A stretch of DNA of 64,000 nucleotides from Enterobacter kobei (GCF_001729765.1 NZ_CP017181.1:2108001-2172000), one strand, 5' to 3'. Shown: positions 31,022 through 42,022, numbered from the stretch's first letter. The notes: generated by a model not told the origin, from the sequence alone. Program-made: numbers and translations.

Positions 31022-31717
31022 ATGCTTAAGCGTTTCTTTGTTACTGGTACAGATACCTCTGTCGGCAAGACCGTCGTATCCCGCGCATTGCTGCAGGCGC
31101 TTGCAGCAAGCGGTAAACGCGTGGCAGGGTACAAACCGGTCGCAAAAGGGAGTAAAGAGACGCCAGAGGGATTGCGTAATAAAGACGCCCTGGTGCTGCA
31201 AAGCGTCTCGTCGCTGGAACTGCCTTATCAGGCGGTCAATCCCATTGCCTTAAGCGAAGAGGAGAGCAGCGTGGCGCACAGCGGTCTGATTAATTATCCC
31301 CTGCTGTCCGACGGGCTGGCGAACCTGAGCGAGAAGGTTGATCACGTGGTGGTCGAAGGGACGGGCGGCTGGCGCAGCCTGATGAATGATTTGCGTCCGC
31401 TCTCTGAGTGGGTCGTCCAGGAACAGCTTCCGGTGGTGATGGTGGTGGGTATCCAGGAAGGGTGTATCAACCATGCGCTACTGACAGCGCAGGCGATTGC
31501 CAATGACGGCCTGCCGCTGGTGGGCTGGGTGGCAAACCGTATCAACCCGGGCCTGGCGCACTACGCGGAGATCATCGACGTGCTGAGCGCCAAACTGCCT
31601 GGGCCGCTGGTGGGGGAGCTGCCTTATCTGCCTCGTGCCGAGCAGCGCGAGTTAGCGCAGTACATCGATCTCTCTGCCCTCGGCGGCGTGTTGGCCGTAG
31701 ATCGAGTCGTGGCGTAA
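31022..31717 (+). CDS. bioD2: Dethiobiotin synthetase paralogue BioD2 (YnfK)
   Basis: 231-aa P-loop ligase that forms the ureido ring of dethiobiotin; BioD2 is the second copy in E. coli. Walker A is GTDTSVGKT (about residues 8-16) and the active region [14 protein letters not shown] is conserved. GAGGTGG precedes ATG 31022. Its last 66 bp overlap the 3' end of convergent clcB. Confidence 0.95.
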   Translation: MLKRFFVTGTDTSVGKTVVSRALLQALAASGKRVAGYKPVAKGSKETPEGLRNKDALVLQSVSSLELPYQAVNPIALSEEESSVAHSGLINYPLLSDGLANLSEKVDHVVVEGTGGWRSLMNDLRPLSEWVVQEQLPVVMVVGIQEGCINHALLTAQAIANDGLPLVGWVANRINPGLAHYAEIIDVLSAKLPGPLVGELPYLPRAEQRELAQYIDLSALGGVLAVDRVVA

Positions 31718-32962
31718 CGTTCGCGACAGCACGGACGCCACCACACAGGCGACCAGTAAACCGGGCAGTAAAACATACTGTCCGGTCATTTCACAGACCA
31801 TTAGCGCCGACATAATGGGCGCATGCGTGGTCGCAGCAAGTAGCGTTGCCATTCCCGCCAGTCCCAGCAATATTGCCGTCTCAGAACCCGGTAACCACAG
31901 CGCGAAAAGCTGCGCAAACAGCATCCCCGTCGCCATGCCGACAAACAGCGTGGGCGTAAACACGCCGCCCGGTGCACCCGAACCGCTGCTGGCCAGTACC
32001 GCCAGCAATTTACAGATAAACACTCCGGCAATCACCGACAGCAGCGGCGGGGCGAGCAGAAAAGCCTGAACCACGCTGTAGCCATTCCCCCATACCTTCG
32101 GCGTGAGGAGGGACAGCAGCCCGACGATCACCCCCCCCAGCGCCAGCTGCCACGGCGGCGAAAGTTTGAGACGCAGAAACAGTCCGTGGCTAAACGTCAT
32201 CAGCCACATCAACAGGGGTCCGCAAAGACCTGCCAGCAGACCCATGGCGACCAGCAGGGCATAATCTGTCGCGGTCAGTATGCCGCTCAGATGGACTTCA
32301 TAGAGCGTGCTGGCGCCGGGTGCCAGCACGCGCGTGGTCAGAAGCGCCACCACCGCCGCAATAACCACGGGGCCGAGTGAGGCCAGCATGAGCGCGCCAA
32401 ACAGAATCTCTGCAATAAACAGGCTTCCGGCTAAGGGGGCATGATAAGCGCTGGACATCCCGGCCGCGGCGCCACAGGCGATCCAGAGCTTCCATTCAGA
32501 TTTGGGCGTAAAACGGCGAGCGAAAAAGGAGGCGGCGAGAGCGGCAAGCAGGATCATGGCCCCTTCGCGCCCGATGGCGCTTCCGCTGGCGACGACCAGC
32601 AGCGACGCCAGGGATTTTACAAGGCTGGCACCGTAATCAAACTGGCCGTCCCCGGTCTCCAGCGCCTCCATGTAATCGGTTGGCGCGTGAGGCCGCTGGG
32701 CGGTCAGTCGTTGCCATCCCCAGAGCAGTACCCCGGCGGCCAGCCCACCCAGCGCAGGCGTCAGCGCGCGCCGCCAGGACGAGAGCGATGCGGCGGCATT
32801 CACCAGGCTACCGCTGTCGTTGCTGAGAAGCAGCCACTCCAGCAGGTACATGCTGTGACGAAACACCGCAACGGCCAGCGCCGCCAGCACGCCGGTGACG
32901 GTGGCAATCAACAGTCGGCGAAACATCGCCCGGATGTCGGGGTAAGCATGAAGACGTTGCAT
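31652..32962 (-). CDS. clcB: Voltage-gated ClC-type chloride channel ClcB
   Basis: ClC-family membrane protein, in E. coli involved in extreme acid resistance with ClcA. The selectivity-filter motifs GSAIGREGA and [16 protein letters not shown] are present and about 12 hydrophobic segments can be counted. The true start may be the internal ATG at 32926 ([10 protein letters not shown]), which aligns with E. coli ClcB; neither start has a strong ribosome site. It overlaps bioD2 tail-to-tail, so the extreme C-terminus differs from E. coli. Confidence 0.93.
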   Translation of the reverse strand: MQRLHAYPDIRAMFRRLLIATVTGVLAALAVAVFRHSMYLLEWLLLSNDSGSLVNAAASLSSWRRALTPALGGLAAGVLLWGWQRLTAQRPHAPTDYMEALETGDGQFDYGASLVKSLASLLVVASGSAIGREGAMILLAALAASFFARRFTPKSEWKLWIACGAAAGMSSAYHAPLAGSLFIAEILFGALMLASLGPVVIAAVVALLTTRVLAPGASTLYEVHLSGILTATDYALLVAMGLLAGLCGPLLMWLMTFSHGLFLRLKLSPPWQLALGGVIVGLLSLLTPKVWGNGYSVVQAFLLAPPLLSVIAGVFICKLLAVLASSGSGAPGGVFTPTLFVGMATGMLFAQLFALWLPGSETAILLGLAGMATLLAATTHAPIMSALMVCEMTGQYVLLPGLLVACVVASVLSRTLRHDSIYGQHAAEGREIDVLR

Positions 32963-33064
32963 GGGTCGCGATTACAGGGGAACGATACAATATTGTGGCG
33001 GGAAATCGCGGGGTTAGCAAAAGGTATGCGTGCGAAAGCGCCGGGCGAGGCCCGGCCAGAAGGG

Positions 33065-34213
33065 TTAACTGTCGCTATGAATATTCAGTGCCCGACGCGT
33101 ACGCCCGGAACTCAGGTACTCGGCAATATAGTCCTGCGAAATCTCACCGTTGTAACGCCCGTCCTCATCCACGATCGGCATCCAGCTGGTATTGCTTTCA
33201 TACAGACGTGACAACACGACGCGCAGGTTGTCTTCCGCCTTGCCGGTCATGCGGAACGGATGCAGGATGTCGGCACAGGTACCGCTGGCGTTGCGCGCTT
33301 CGCGACGTTTCACAAAGCCGAGCGGTTTTCCGTGCTCGTCGACCACGGTAATTGCGCGAATATCATTGTCGTCCATCGTGGCAAAGGCTTCAGGAAGCGG
33401 CGTAGAGCTCCGCGCCGTAATGGTCGGCTGCTGGTCGGTGACGTCTCCTGCGGAGACCAGCAGCAGCCGCTTCAGCGTCCTGTCCTGACCAACAAACGAG
33501 CCGACAAATTCATTGGCCGGTTTTGCCAGCAGTTCATCCGGGCTGGCACACTGCACGATTTTCCCCTGACGGAAGACTGCGATTCGGTCGCCGAGCTTCA
33601 GGGCTTCATCAATATCGTGGCTGACCAGCATCACCGTTTTCTTCAGCTTGCGCTGCATCTCCAGGAACTGGTTCTGGATCACCTCGCGGTTGATGGGGTC
33701 CACCGCGCCGAACGGTTCATCCATCAGCAGTACCGGAGGATCCGCCGCCAGGGCGCGGATGACGCCGATACGCTGCTGCTGGCCGCCGGACATCTCGCGC
33801 GGATAGCGGCTAAGAAACTTACGCGGATCCATTGCCACCATATCCATCAGCTCTTCGGCGCGGGTTTTGCAGCGCGCTTTATCCCAGCCCAGCATGCGCG
33901 GTACAACGGTGATGTTCTCTTCGATAGTCATGTTCGGGAACAGGCCAATCTGCTGGATCACGTAGCCAATATTGCGGCGCAGGGTCACCGTGTCCATCCC
34001 GCTGGTGTCTTCACCGTTAATGAGGATTGTTCCGCTGCTGGGTGTGATAAGGCGGTTAATCATCTTCAGTGTCGTGGTTTTCCCGCAGCCGGACGGGCCG
34101 AGCAGGACACACATTTCCCCTTCGGGGACGTTCAGGTTGACGTTATCGACGGCCTTAAAGGTCTGGCCGTGCTTCTGTGAAAAGTGTTTGGTGAGGTTTT
34201 CCAGTTTTATCAT
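33065..34213 (-). CDS. osmV: Osmolyte ABC transporter ATP-binding protein
   Basis: 382-aa ATPase of an OpuC/OsmU-type importer for glycine betaine or choline-O-sulfate. Walker A GPSGCGKTT (about residue 39), signature MSGGQQQRIGV, Walker B VLLMDEPFG and two CBS domains in residues ~250-370, the osmosensing module of this family. It shares one base with osmW (TAATG). Same place beside clcB as the Salmonella osmU locus. Confidence 0.93.
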   Translation of the reverse strand: MIKLENLTKHFSQKHGQTFKAVDNVNLNVPEGEMCVLLGPSGCGKTTTLKMINRLITPSSGTILINGEDTSGMDTVTLRRNIGYVIQQIGLFPNMTIEENITVVPRMLGWDKARCKTRAEELMDMVAMDPRKFLSRYPREMSGGQQQRIGVIRALAADPPVLLMDEPFGAVDPINREVIQNQFLEMQRKLKKTVMLVSHDIDEALKLGDRIAVFRQGKIVQCASPDELLAKPANEFVGSFVGQDRTLKRLLLVSAGDVTDQQPTITARSSTPLPEAFATMDDNDIRAITVVDEHGKPLGFVKRREARNASGTCADILHPFRMTGKAEDNLRVVLSRLYESNTSWMPIVDEDGRYNGEISQDYIAEYLSSGRTRRALNIHSDS

Positions 34214-34860
34214 TATCGAATCCCCTTTGGAGTCAGAACCACCTGCAAACGGTGCAGCAGCCAGTCAAGCACAATAGCTAAAAGACAAATCATCAGCGCG
34301 CCCGCAATCAACATGCGAATATCACTTCCGCCAATACCATTGAGCAGCAGCAGGCCCAGGCCACTCGCGCCGATTACCGCGGCAATCGCCATCACGCCAA
34401 TATTCATGACGACGGCGGTACGGATCCCACCGAAAATTACCGGCAGCGCCATCGGGATTTCCACCCAGCGCAGACGCTGCCAGAAGGTCATGCCGATGCC
34501 CCGTCCGGCTTCACGCAGCCCCGGCGGCAGGCTGTCGAGCGCCGTATGGGTGTTACGTACAATCGGCAGCAGCGAGTAGAGAAACACCGCCGTAATCGCG
34601 GGCAGGGCGCCGATACCCTGACCGATCAGCGAAAAGAGCGGGATCATCAGACCAAACAGGGCGATGGACGGAATGGTCAGCACGATGGTAGCGATGCCCA
34701 GTACTGGCGTTGCCAGCCATTTATGACGGACAATCAGAACGCCCAGCGGGACGCCGATGAGGATGGCTAAACCCACGGCCAGCGCCACCAGCCACAGGTG
34801 CTGCAGCGTCAGGGTTAACAGATAGTCCCAGTTATCCAGGATGTAGTGAACGGTATCCAT
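34213..34860 (-). CDS. osmW: Osmolyte ABC transporter permease (OsmW)
   Basis: 215-aa BPD-type inner-membrane permease. The cytoplasmic EAA loop LREAGRGIGMTFWQRLRWVEIP contacts the ATPase. About six hydrophobic helices. 8-bp gap to osmX upstream and one-base overlap with osmV downstream show tight coupling. A GGAGG ribosome site precedes ATG 34860. Confidence 0.92.
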   Translation of the reverse strand: MDTVHYILDNWDYLLTLTLQHLWLVALAVGLAILIGVPLGVLIVRHKWLATPVLGIATIVLTIPSIALFGLMIPLFSLIGQGIGALPAITAVFLYSLLPIVRNTHTALDSLPPGLREAGRGIGMTFWQRLRWVEIPMALPVIFGGIRTAVVMNIGVMAIAAVIGASGLGLLLLNGIGGSDIRMLIAGALMICLLAIVLDWLLHRLQVVLTPKGIR

Positions 34861-34868
34861 AGCGCCTC

Positions 34869-35768
34869 CTACAGCAACTGTTTGCTACGCAGGAAATCAC
34901 GGGCGACCTGCTGCGGTGACTGATGGTCGATATCCACCTTCTTGTTCAGCTCGGTGATAACGTCGTTGTTGAGCTGGGCGGAGAGGGTATTGAGCGCCTC
35001 TTCCAGACCCGGATTAGCCTCCAGCGTGTCTTTACGCACCACCGGAGTGACCGCATAGCTCGGGAAGAAGCCTTTATCATCTTCCAGCACCTTCAGGTCA
35101 AAGCCCTTCACGCGCCCGTCGGTGGTGTAAATCAGACCGGCGTCGACAAAGCCGTCGCGCACCGCGTTATAGACCAGTCCCGGGTCCATCTGACGAATCT
35201 GCGGGCGGTCCAGCGTCATGTTATAGGCGGCCTGCAGCGGCTTCATGCCGTCGCTGCGCCCGGCAAATTCCAGGTCCAGGCCCAGCAGCCAGTTTTTGTC
35301 CGGGTTGGTTTTACGGATCTGCTCAATCTTCGCCACCATCTCTGACATGGTGTTGATATGTTCCGCCTCGGCGCGCTTGCGCTGCATGGCGAAAGCATAG
35401 GTATTGTTCATGTCAGCGGGTTTAAGCCATACCAGACCGTGCTTTGCGTCCAGGCGTTTCACCGTCTCGTAAGACTCCTGCGGCGACATGCGTTTGTTGA
35501 TGTGGTTAAAGATGATTAATGACGTGCCGGTGTACTCCCAGGTCATATCGATCTGTTTGTTGATCATCGCGTTACGGGAAATCACCGTGGCGATATTGGT
35601 TTGCGGCTGTACATGGAATCCTTTCTTCTGTAAATACTGCACGGTCATTGCCGAGAGAATATGCTGCTCGGTAAAGCTTTTGGTTGCCAGGATCAGCGGG
35701 GCTGCCATTGCCTGGCTGGTGAAGAGCGCCGCGGCGCACAGCGCCGTCAGGCCGGAAAACAGTCTCAT
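34869..35768 (-). CDS. osmX: Osmolyte ABC transporter substrate-binding protein
   Basis: 299-aa periplasmic binding protein with signal peptide [20 protein letters not shown]. The OpuAC-type domain includes [19 protein letters not shown], the typical start of the ligand-binding lobe. In Salmonella OsmU this subunit captures glycine betaine and choline-O-sulfate. It lies between the two permease genes. Confidence 0.93.
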   Translation of the reverse strand: MRLFSGLTALCAAALFTSQAMAAPLILATKSFTEQHILSAMTVQYLQKKGFHVQPQTNIATVISRNAMINKQIDMTWEYTGTSLIIFNHINKRMSPQESYETVKRLDAKHGLVWLKPADMNNTYAFAMQRKRAEAEHINTMSEMVAKIEQIRKTNPDKNWLLGLDLEFAGRSDGMKPLQAAYNMTLDRPQIRQMDPGLVYNAVRDGFVDAGLIYTTDGRVKGFDLKVLEDDKGFFPSYAVTPVVRKDTLEANPGLEEALNTLSAQLNNDVITELNKKVDIDHQSPQQVARDFLRSKQLL

Positions 35769-35786
35769 AAAAGCTCCTTGTTATTG

Positions 35787-36497
35787 TTATTGAGCGAGAT
35801 GGGGGCTCATCACGCGACCCAGCGCCGCCAGCAGGGTGTCGAGGATCAGGGCGAACAGGGCGGTGGCCGCCGCGCCGAGGATCAGGGTCGGAAAATCGTT
35901 CAGGTAGATGCCGGGGAAAATCAGCTCACCGTAGCTGCTGGCACCAATCAGGAATGCCAGCGGCGCGGTACCGACGTTGATGGCGGTGGCGATGCGGATC
36001 CCGGAGAGCATGACGGGCCAGGCGTTGGGCAATTCAACCTGACGCAGACGCTGCCATTTGGTCATCCCGATCCCGTTTGCCGCTTCCAGTAACGAGGCCG
36101 GAACGGAACACAGTCCCGCGTAGGTATTGCGCACAATGGGCAGCAGCGAAGCAAGAAACAGCGCGATGATGGCGGGCGTATCGCCGATGCCAATCACCAC
36201 CATCGCCAGGGCCAGCACGGCCAGCGGTGGCAGCGTGTTACCCACGTTGAAAATTTGCATCACATATTCGGCGATACCCCGCGCGGCCGGGCGGCTCAGC
36301 AGGATACCGGCCGGAATACCGACCAGCAGGGCAAAAAACATCGACGAGAAAACCAGTATCATGTGCTGTTGCCCGAGATAAATCAGGTCAACCTGAAGCG
36401 CCTTGATTGTCTCAAGTCCGATCCCCCAGGTGAGAAGGGCAAGAACCACGATAATCGCGCCAACAAACAGCAGCGAACGTTTGAGTAATGGGTGCAT
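35787..36497 (-). CDS. Osmolyte ABC transporter permease (OsmY of OsmU)
   Basis: Second BPD-type permease (about 236 aa) and first gene of the osmU operon. EAA loop LLEAANGIGMTKWQRLRQVELP. ATG 36497 (MHPLLKRSLLFVG) is preferred because GGGAG lies about 10 bases upstream; eight further codons upstream lack a ribosome site. The Salmonella name osmY clashes with an unrelated E. coli osmY, so no symbol is given. Confidence 0.9.
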   Translation of the reverse strand: MHPLLKRSLLFVGAIIVVLALLTWGIGLETIKALQVDLIYLGQQHMILVFSSMFFALLVGIPAGILLSRPAARGIAEYVMQIFNVGNTLPPLAVLALAMVVIGIGDTPAIIALFLASLLPIVRNTYAGLCSVPASLLEAANGIGMTKWQRLRQVELPNAWPVMLSGIRIATAINVGTAPLAFLIGASSYGELIFPGIYLNDFPTLILGAAATALFALILDTLLAALGRVMSPHLAQ

Positions 36498-36770
36498 TGC
36501 GGTGTGTCTCCCTGTGCGCATGCGTTATAGCAACCACCGGTTGCCTGTTGTTATGCCATGTTTCGGCAGGGGTAATTGACCTATAGCAAGCGTTTGGGAA
36601 GGGTTCCAGCGAAGGGGGAAAATCAGTAACCCTATGAAAAGCGTGACAACCTTAAGTCAGGCCTTATGGCGTAAGGGCTGAATATGGCGCAGGCAGAATA
36701 GTCCTAAAGCGCAGCCCATAAAGTGACAGGGTCACGTATCACGATGTTCCTGTCACCCTGCCTGAGAGCT

Positions 36771-37514
36771 TTATCTGCTGAGTAGGGGGCGTACACGGCG
36801 AACACGCACTGAGATACTGATAATCGATACGGTCGCGACAACGGAGAGCATCAACCCGAGCGCCAGCATGGCGTTGAAGCCAACCCATCTGAAGAGCAGT
36901 AACCCGGCGATACCCCAGGTAATGAACGAGAAAAGGGTGGTTAAGTGGGTTTTCAACTGACTTTTTTGTGCCGCGGTATCTTTGGAGTAATCCCTGCGAA
37001 GCATGGCAACCGTGACGGAGGCCAGGGAAATTCCCGCGTCCGTCAGCGTGCCGGTAATGTGCGTCGATCTCACCCGTCCGCCGGAAAGCTGTGTGGAGGT
37101 TGAATTATGAATGCCCATCAGACAGCACAGGAAAATAATAATCTCGCGGTTGCTGGTGAGCGCATGGAAATACATCTCGTAGAGAGATACGTCGGTTAAT
37201 AATATCCCTTCGACAAAAAGGATTTGGCAAAAAACCAGCCTGACGTTATGGATAATGCCCCATATCACGATAAGACGCGCAAGGATTGCACCCGCCACAA
37301 AGGAGAGAATAATCGAGCCAAAGAAAATGATATCGCTCAGATCGGTGGAGGAGACTTCGCTGGATAATTGTGAGGTGTTGCCGGTCATATGAGAGGGGAA
37401 AAAGCCAAAGGCCCCAAGGGCGATGGCGTTGAGTAAACCTGCTGAGGTCGCCAGCCAGAGAGCAAGCCGGCGATCCTCCTGGTGCGTTCGTTCTTTCTTG
37501 AGTTTAATCAGCAA
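36771..37514 (-). CDS. DUF1275 (YoaK-type) membrane protein
   Basis: 247-aa protein with about six hydrophobic segments of the DUF1275 family. Typical features are FFPSHMTGNTSQLS near residue 40 and the STHITGTLTDAGISL motif near residue 150. Function unknown. A single gene: 274 bp to osmU and 175 bp to the MFS gene. The upstream gap carries a GTGACAGG/CCTGTCAC inverted repeat (36723-36756) after the stop, of unclear role. Confidence 0.82.
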   Translation of the reverse strand: MLIKLKKERTHQEDRRLALWLATSAGLLNAIALGAFGFFPSHMTGNTSQLSSEVSSTDLSDIIFFGSIILSFVAGAILARLIVIWGIIHNVRLVFCQILFVEGILLTDVSLYEMYFHALTSNREIIIFLCCLMGIHNSTSTQLSGGRVRSTHITGTLTDAGISLASVTVAMLRRDYSKDTAAQKSQLKTHLTTLFSFITWGIAGLLLFRWVGFNAMLALGLMLSVVATVSIISISVRVRRVRPLLSR

Positions 37515-37689
37515 GAATACCTCCGGGGTGAGCTTTGCCTGAATAATCAGGCTAGCAAAGCGTGTCGACGGGCTGTCCAGGATATTGCTTAATTATTATT
37601 CCCTCTGGCGACGTTGAGGGTTTAGTAATTAAATAAAATATCCTTACGAAAAGTATTCCAAACTGAAACCTCACGCTACGCCGTTATTT

Positions 37690-38882
37690 TCATGAGGCGC
37701 TTTCGCGGAGGCGTGAAAGCATAAACGTCAACGCAGCCGCACAAAGCAGCACTATGCCGCTCAGGGCAAACGTGCTCTGCCAGCCGAGGCGATCAAACAC
37801 CATACCGCCCGCCGTTGAACCCAGTGCAATGGCGAGTTGGATCACCGCGACCATTAACCCTCCGCCCGCTTCGGCATCCTCCGGAAGCGTTCGGGCGACC
37901 CACGTCCACCAGCCCGTCGGTGCTGCCGTCGCCAGCATTCCCCACAAGCCTGACAGCAGGGCAACAATCCACACGTTATGCCCGGTCAAAATCAACGCGC
38001 CAGCGATGGTGGCCATCAGCAGTGGAATCGCTATTAACGTCAGGTAAAACGCCGCGTTCAATACCAGAGAAACGAGAAGGGTGCCAATAAATCCGGCAAT
38101 GCCGATGGCGAGCAAAATCAGCGATAGCCCGGAGGCGCTGACGTGCGTGACGGTCTCGAGAAATGGGCGCACATAGGTAAACAGCGCAAACTGTCCCATA
38201 AAGAACAGGCTGCAGGCTATCAGACCGACGGATACGACAGGCTGGCGAAATAGCCGAAAGACGCCTTCACCTGACGCACCGTTTTTACGCCCGCTCATAT
38301 TTGGCAGGCTAACGTACTGCCACAGGAATGCCGCGATTGTCACGGGCACCAGACAAAGGAAGGCACCGCGCCAGCCAATGGTTGCACCCAGGTAGCTGCC
38401 TAGCGGGGCGGCCACGACCGTTGCCAGCGCGTTACCACCGTTGAAAATAGCCAGCGCGCGCGTGACCTGATGATGGGGAACCAGGCGAATAGCCGTTGCC
38501 GCCGACATGGACCAGAACCCGCCGATGGCGATACCGATCAGCGCGCGACCGGTCATATACGTCTGATAGTTCTGGGCGAAGGCAATAATGAGCCCCGAGA
38601 GCGCCATCAGTATCGTCATGCCCAGCAGAAGGTGTTTACGATTCATATTCCCGGCAAGCCGGGAGAGGAAGAGGCTGGTCAGTACCGCCAGCGCGCCGGA
38701 GATAGCAATGCCCTGGCCTGCAAGCCCCTCCGTCACGCCTAAATCTGCGGCAAGCGGGGTGGCAGGCTCACGGGCATAAATTCCGAGGCAATCAGGACGA
38801 ATACGCAAAGGGTCATGGCAAAAATGCCTCCCCAGTACGCATGTTCCTCATGCTGTGAAGTGGTGTGGTTTAATGTGGACAT
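37690..38882 (-). pseudogene. NepI-like MFS exporter, frameshifted near its N-terminus
   Basis: 12-helix major facilitator similar to the purine-ribonucleoside exporter NepI. The start ATG 38882 begins MSTLNHTTSQHEEHAYWGGI and continues to ...IASEFMPVSL, then the frame changes at about 38761-38763. The remainder (TPLAADLGVTEGLAGQ...) lies in another frame. NepI has EFLPVSLLTPMAQDLG here, so one base is missing within the Leu-Leu-Thr codons. If translation used the second frame alone, the first helix would be lost. It is 50 bp downstream of the secreted hydrolase and probably in its operon. Confidence 0.82.
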
Positions 38883-38932
38883 CGTCTGATTTCGCGAAGA
38901 GAGCCGCCCGTCGAAACGGGCAGCAGGGAGGT

Positions 38933-40060
38933 TTATTTCAGGCTGTTTTTAAAGAATTGTTCAAACTGAGCGAATGGGATCTTCCCGGCAGCATTGTCGT
39001 AGAGATCGACATGGTTGGCGCCCGGGACAATCACCAGTTCTTTCTGCTTGCTGCCGACCGCGTTAAACGCATCTTCGGCGAAATAACGGGAGTGCGCCTT
39101 TTCGCCGGTCACGATAAGCGTCGGGATAGCGATCTCTCCGGCATAGCTCAGCAGCGGCATGTTCATGAACGAGAGCGGCATAGTTGCCGTCCATGCGCCG
39201 GTTGAGTTGACGGAACGCGCGTGGAAGCCACGCGGCATGCGGTAGTAGTCATAAAACTCTTTCAGCACCGGATTCGGGTTGGCGGGCAAGGCTTCTGGCA
39301 GAATACGTTCTGACGCGGTCACTTTGCCGTTCTCGTCAACATAAATGTCATGGCCGCCCTGTGCAAAGGTGCCGTTCCCGGCATCCTTCCAGCGCTGTTC
39401 ATTCAGGTACTGCAGCACAGCATGGCGATCTGCCGAAGAATAACGATCTTTGCCGTCGCCTACGCCGTGACCCATCGCCCGGCTCATGTCATACATTACG
39501 CTGGTGGCGACAGCTTTGATGCGCGTATCCATGGATGCCGCATTCAGCGCCATACCGCCCCAGCCGCAGATCCCAAGGATGCCAATGCGCTTACGGTCGA
39601 CCTCTTTCTGCACGCCCAGGAAATCAACCGCGGCGCTAAAGTCTTCGGTGTTGACGTCCGGTGACGCGACGTTGCGCGGCTGACCGCCACTTTCGCCCGT
39701 CCAGGAAGGGTCGAACGCCAGGGTTACAAACCCTTTTTCCGCCAGGGTCTGCGCGTAGAGGCCGCTGGACTGTTCTTTGACCGCGCCAAATGGCCCGCTG
39801 ACGGCAATCGCTGCCAGCTTACGGTCGCCACGGTTTTTAGGAAGATAGAGATCGCCTACCAGGGTAATACCGTAACGGTTCTGGAAGGAGACCTTACGGT
39901 GGTCAACCCGGTCACTTTTGGCAAAGGTTTTGTCCCAGGTTGTGACCATCGAGACGGGGGCGTTAGGATTGGTGGCTTCTGCATAACTCATGGTTGTCAC
40001 TCCACTTAATGATGCGCATAGCAGCATCGCAACAGACAGTTTTTGGGTGAATGTTTTCAT
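38933..40060 (-). CDS. Secreted alpha/beta hydrolase
   Basis: 375-aa alpha/beta hydrolase with a signal peptide (MKTFTQKLSVAMLLCASLSG...SYA), so periplasmic. The nucleophile elbow reads GICGWGG, a cysteine where lipases have serine, as in dienelactone-hydrolase-like proteins. Candidate Asp and His follow in LIVTGEKAHSR and VPGANHVDLYD. Substrate unknown. It diverges from a LysR gene 114 bp away, the likely regulator. Confidence 0.85.
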   Translation of the reverse strand: MKTFTQKLSVAMLLCASLSGVTTMSYAEATNPNAPVSMVTTWDKTFAKSDRVDHRKVSFQNRYGITLVGDLYLPKNRGDRKLAAIAVSGPFGAVKEQSSGLYAQTLAEKGFVTLAFDPSWTGESGGQPRNVASPDVNTEDFSAAVDFLGVQKEVDRKRIGILGICGWGGMALNAASMDTRIKAVATSVMYDMSRAMGHGVGDGKDRYSSADRHAVLQYLNEQRWKDAGNGTFAQGGHDIYVDENGKVTASERILPEALPANPNPVLKEFYDYYRMPRGFHARSVNSTGAWTATMPLSFMNMPLLSYAGEIAIPTLIVTGEKAHSRYFAEDAFNAVGSKQKELVIVPGANHVDLYDNAAGKIPFAQFEQFFKNSLK

Positions 40061-40174
40061 GTATCGATACCCTGCGGTGTTGTGTTGCGGCCATTATAGT
40101 TAGCAGGAATAGTGCTGATTAGAGGCCATAATCTGCTAGAATTAATATCAAATTGTTATGAATTGCGGGGCGTA

Positions 40175-41059
40175 ATGGCGAAGCGAGAAAACTACAATGA
40201 GCTGTACCTGTTTATGCAGGTGGTGCGGGAGGGAAGTTTCACCGCGGCTGCGCAGCGGCTTGGGCTGGCGCAATCTGGGGTGAGCCGCTCGGTGCGCGAG
40301 CTGGAGGAGCGGTTGGGCGTCCAGCTTCTCGTGCGCACCACGCGTAAGCTGTCGTTAACCCACGCCGGAGAGCAGCTCTATCAGACAGCCGAATCCGCGT
40401 TCGATGCACTTGATTCGGGTCTGGCGACCCTCGCACATTATCGTCAGACACCGTCCGGCACGGTGCGCATTAACGCCAGTCAGCACGCCATCGACAAATG
40501 CCTGCTGCCAAAGCTCGCCATTTTTAAACAGCGTTACCCGGATATCAGGCTGGAACTCATAAATGAAAGCCGCTTCGTCGACATCATCACCGAGCGGTTT
40601 GATGCGGGTGTCAGGCTGGGAGCTGAGGTCAGTCAGGGAATGATTGCGGTGCGCATCACGCCCGATATGGAAATGGCCGTAGTGGCTGCACCGGGGCACT
40701 TCAGGCGTTATGGCTTTCCCCAGACGCCAGCTGATTTAGTGGCGCATCCCTGTATTGCCTATCAGTTTGCTGATGGAAGTGATTATCAGTGGGAACTGGT
40801 CGAGGACGGGAAAAAAATCACCCATCGGCCAGAGGGGCAGTGGGCATTGTCAGACAGCTATATGGAAGCCCAAGCCGCCCGTCTTGGGCTTGGGCTGGCT
40901 TATGTTCCGCTTGAGCTGGTGGCTGATGATCTTGAAAAAGGAACGCTTATCCGGGTATTGCAGCGCTATAGCCTGCGCATGGACGGGCTCTATCTTTATT
41001 ATCCGCACCGCAACGTATCGCCGGCTTTGAGGGCCGTTATTGATACGCTGAAAATGTAA
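40175..41059 (+). CDS. LysR-family regulator
   Basis: 294-aa LysR-type protein. HTH FTAAAQRLGLAQSGVSRSVRE (about residues 25-45) is followed by an effector domain with ALSDSYMEAQAARLGLGLAYVP, common in CrgA-like members. ATG 40175 (MAKRENYNELYLF) has GCGGGG about 8 bases upstream; further in-frame codons upstream enter the divergent promoter. It probably controls the hydrolase-exporter pair. Confidence 0.9.
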   Translation: MAKRENYNELYLFMQVVREGSFTAAAQRLGLAQSGVSRSVRELEERLGVQLLVRTTRKLSLTHAGEQLYQTAESAFDALDSGLATLAHYRQTPSGTVRINASQHAIDKCLLPKLAIFKQRYPDIRLELINESRFVDIITERFDAGVRLGAEVSQGMIAVRITPDMEMAVVAAPGHFRRYGFPQTPADLVAHPCIAYQFADGSDYQWELVEDGKKITHRPEGQWALSDSYMEAQAARLGLGLAYVPLELVADDLEKGTLIRVLQRYSLRMDGLYLYYPHRNVSPALRAVIDTLKM

Positions 41060-41682
41060 TTTCTGTGAACGTGTTTTTCTTCGACATGTGAACTGCAGGC
41101 CCCTGCTTGCTTAAGTCAGGAAAAAAACTTAGGCTAACGTCAAGATCTGCTTGCTCAACAAAGGCTTAAAAATGGAAAAAATAATCCCGGAATATACGGC
41201 TGTTGATTTATCCCGTTGGGCAAGAAAGGAGCATTTTGAGGTATTTCAGGGGTTTGCTCAATCGACGTTTAACCAGACTGTGTTGGTCGATATTACCGTG
41301 CTGCTAAGCCATATTAAAAACGTTGGCTGGAAGTTTTATCCGACGATTATTTTTCTCGTTGCTAAAATCGTTAACCGTCACCCAGAATTCCGTATGGCCA
41401 TGAAGGACAATGAGCTTGTCATATGGAATGAAATTCATCCAAATTATACGATTTTCCATAATGAAACAGAGACCTTTTCATCATTATGGAGTCATTACGA
41501 TGGCGATATACAGCACTTTCAGAAAACCTATTCTGAAGACATGGCTCGCTATGGCGATAAACTTGCGTATTGGCCAAAAGAAGAATCCAGGGAAAATATC
41601 TTTTTTATATCCGGCATTCCGTGGGTAAGTTTTACGAGCTTCAGCGTTAGCGTGGCTAATATGAAAAACTTTTTTGCCCCTA

Positions 41683-41691
41683 TGTTTACGC
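41683..41691. repeat. Target duplication of IS1 copy 3 (left copy)
   Basis: TGTTTACGC, repeated at 42460-42468 immediately after the IS1 right end. Confidence 0.97.
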
Positions 41692-41746
41692 GGTGATGCT
41701 GCCAACTTACTGATTTAGTGTATGATGGTGTTTTTGAGGTGCTCCA

Positions 41747-42022
41747 GTGGCTTCTGTTTCTATCAGCTGTCCCTCCTGTTCAGCTACTGACGGGGTGGTG
41801 CGTAACGGCAAAAGCACTGCCGGACATCAGCGCTATCTCTGCTCTCACTGCCGTAAAACATGGCAACTGCAGTTCACTTACACCGCTTCTCAACCCGGTA
41901 CGCACCAGAAAATCATTGATATGGCCATGAATGGCGTTGGATGCCGGGCAACCGCCCGCATTATGGGCGTTGGCCTCAACACGATTTTCCGCCATTTAAA
42001 AAACTCAGGCCGCAGTCGGTAA
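41747..42022 (+). CDS. insA: IS1 protein InsA (copy 3)
   Basis: 91-aa IS1 regulator, same sequence as in copy 2, with the A6C frameshift site at its 3' end. Confidence 0.95.
   Translation: MASVSISCPSCSATDGVVRNGKSTAGHQRYLCSHCRKTWQLQFTYTASQPGTHQKIIDMAMNGVGCRATARIMGVGLNTIFRHLKNSGRSR

Noticed and set aside
33260..34180. 306-codon open frame antisense to osmV
   Set aside because: Shadow of the ATPase gene, whose motifs are all intact on the other strand.
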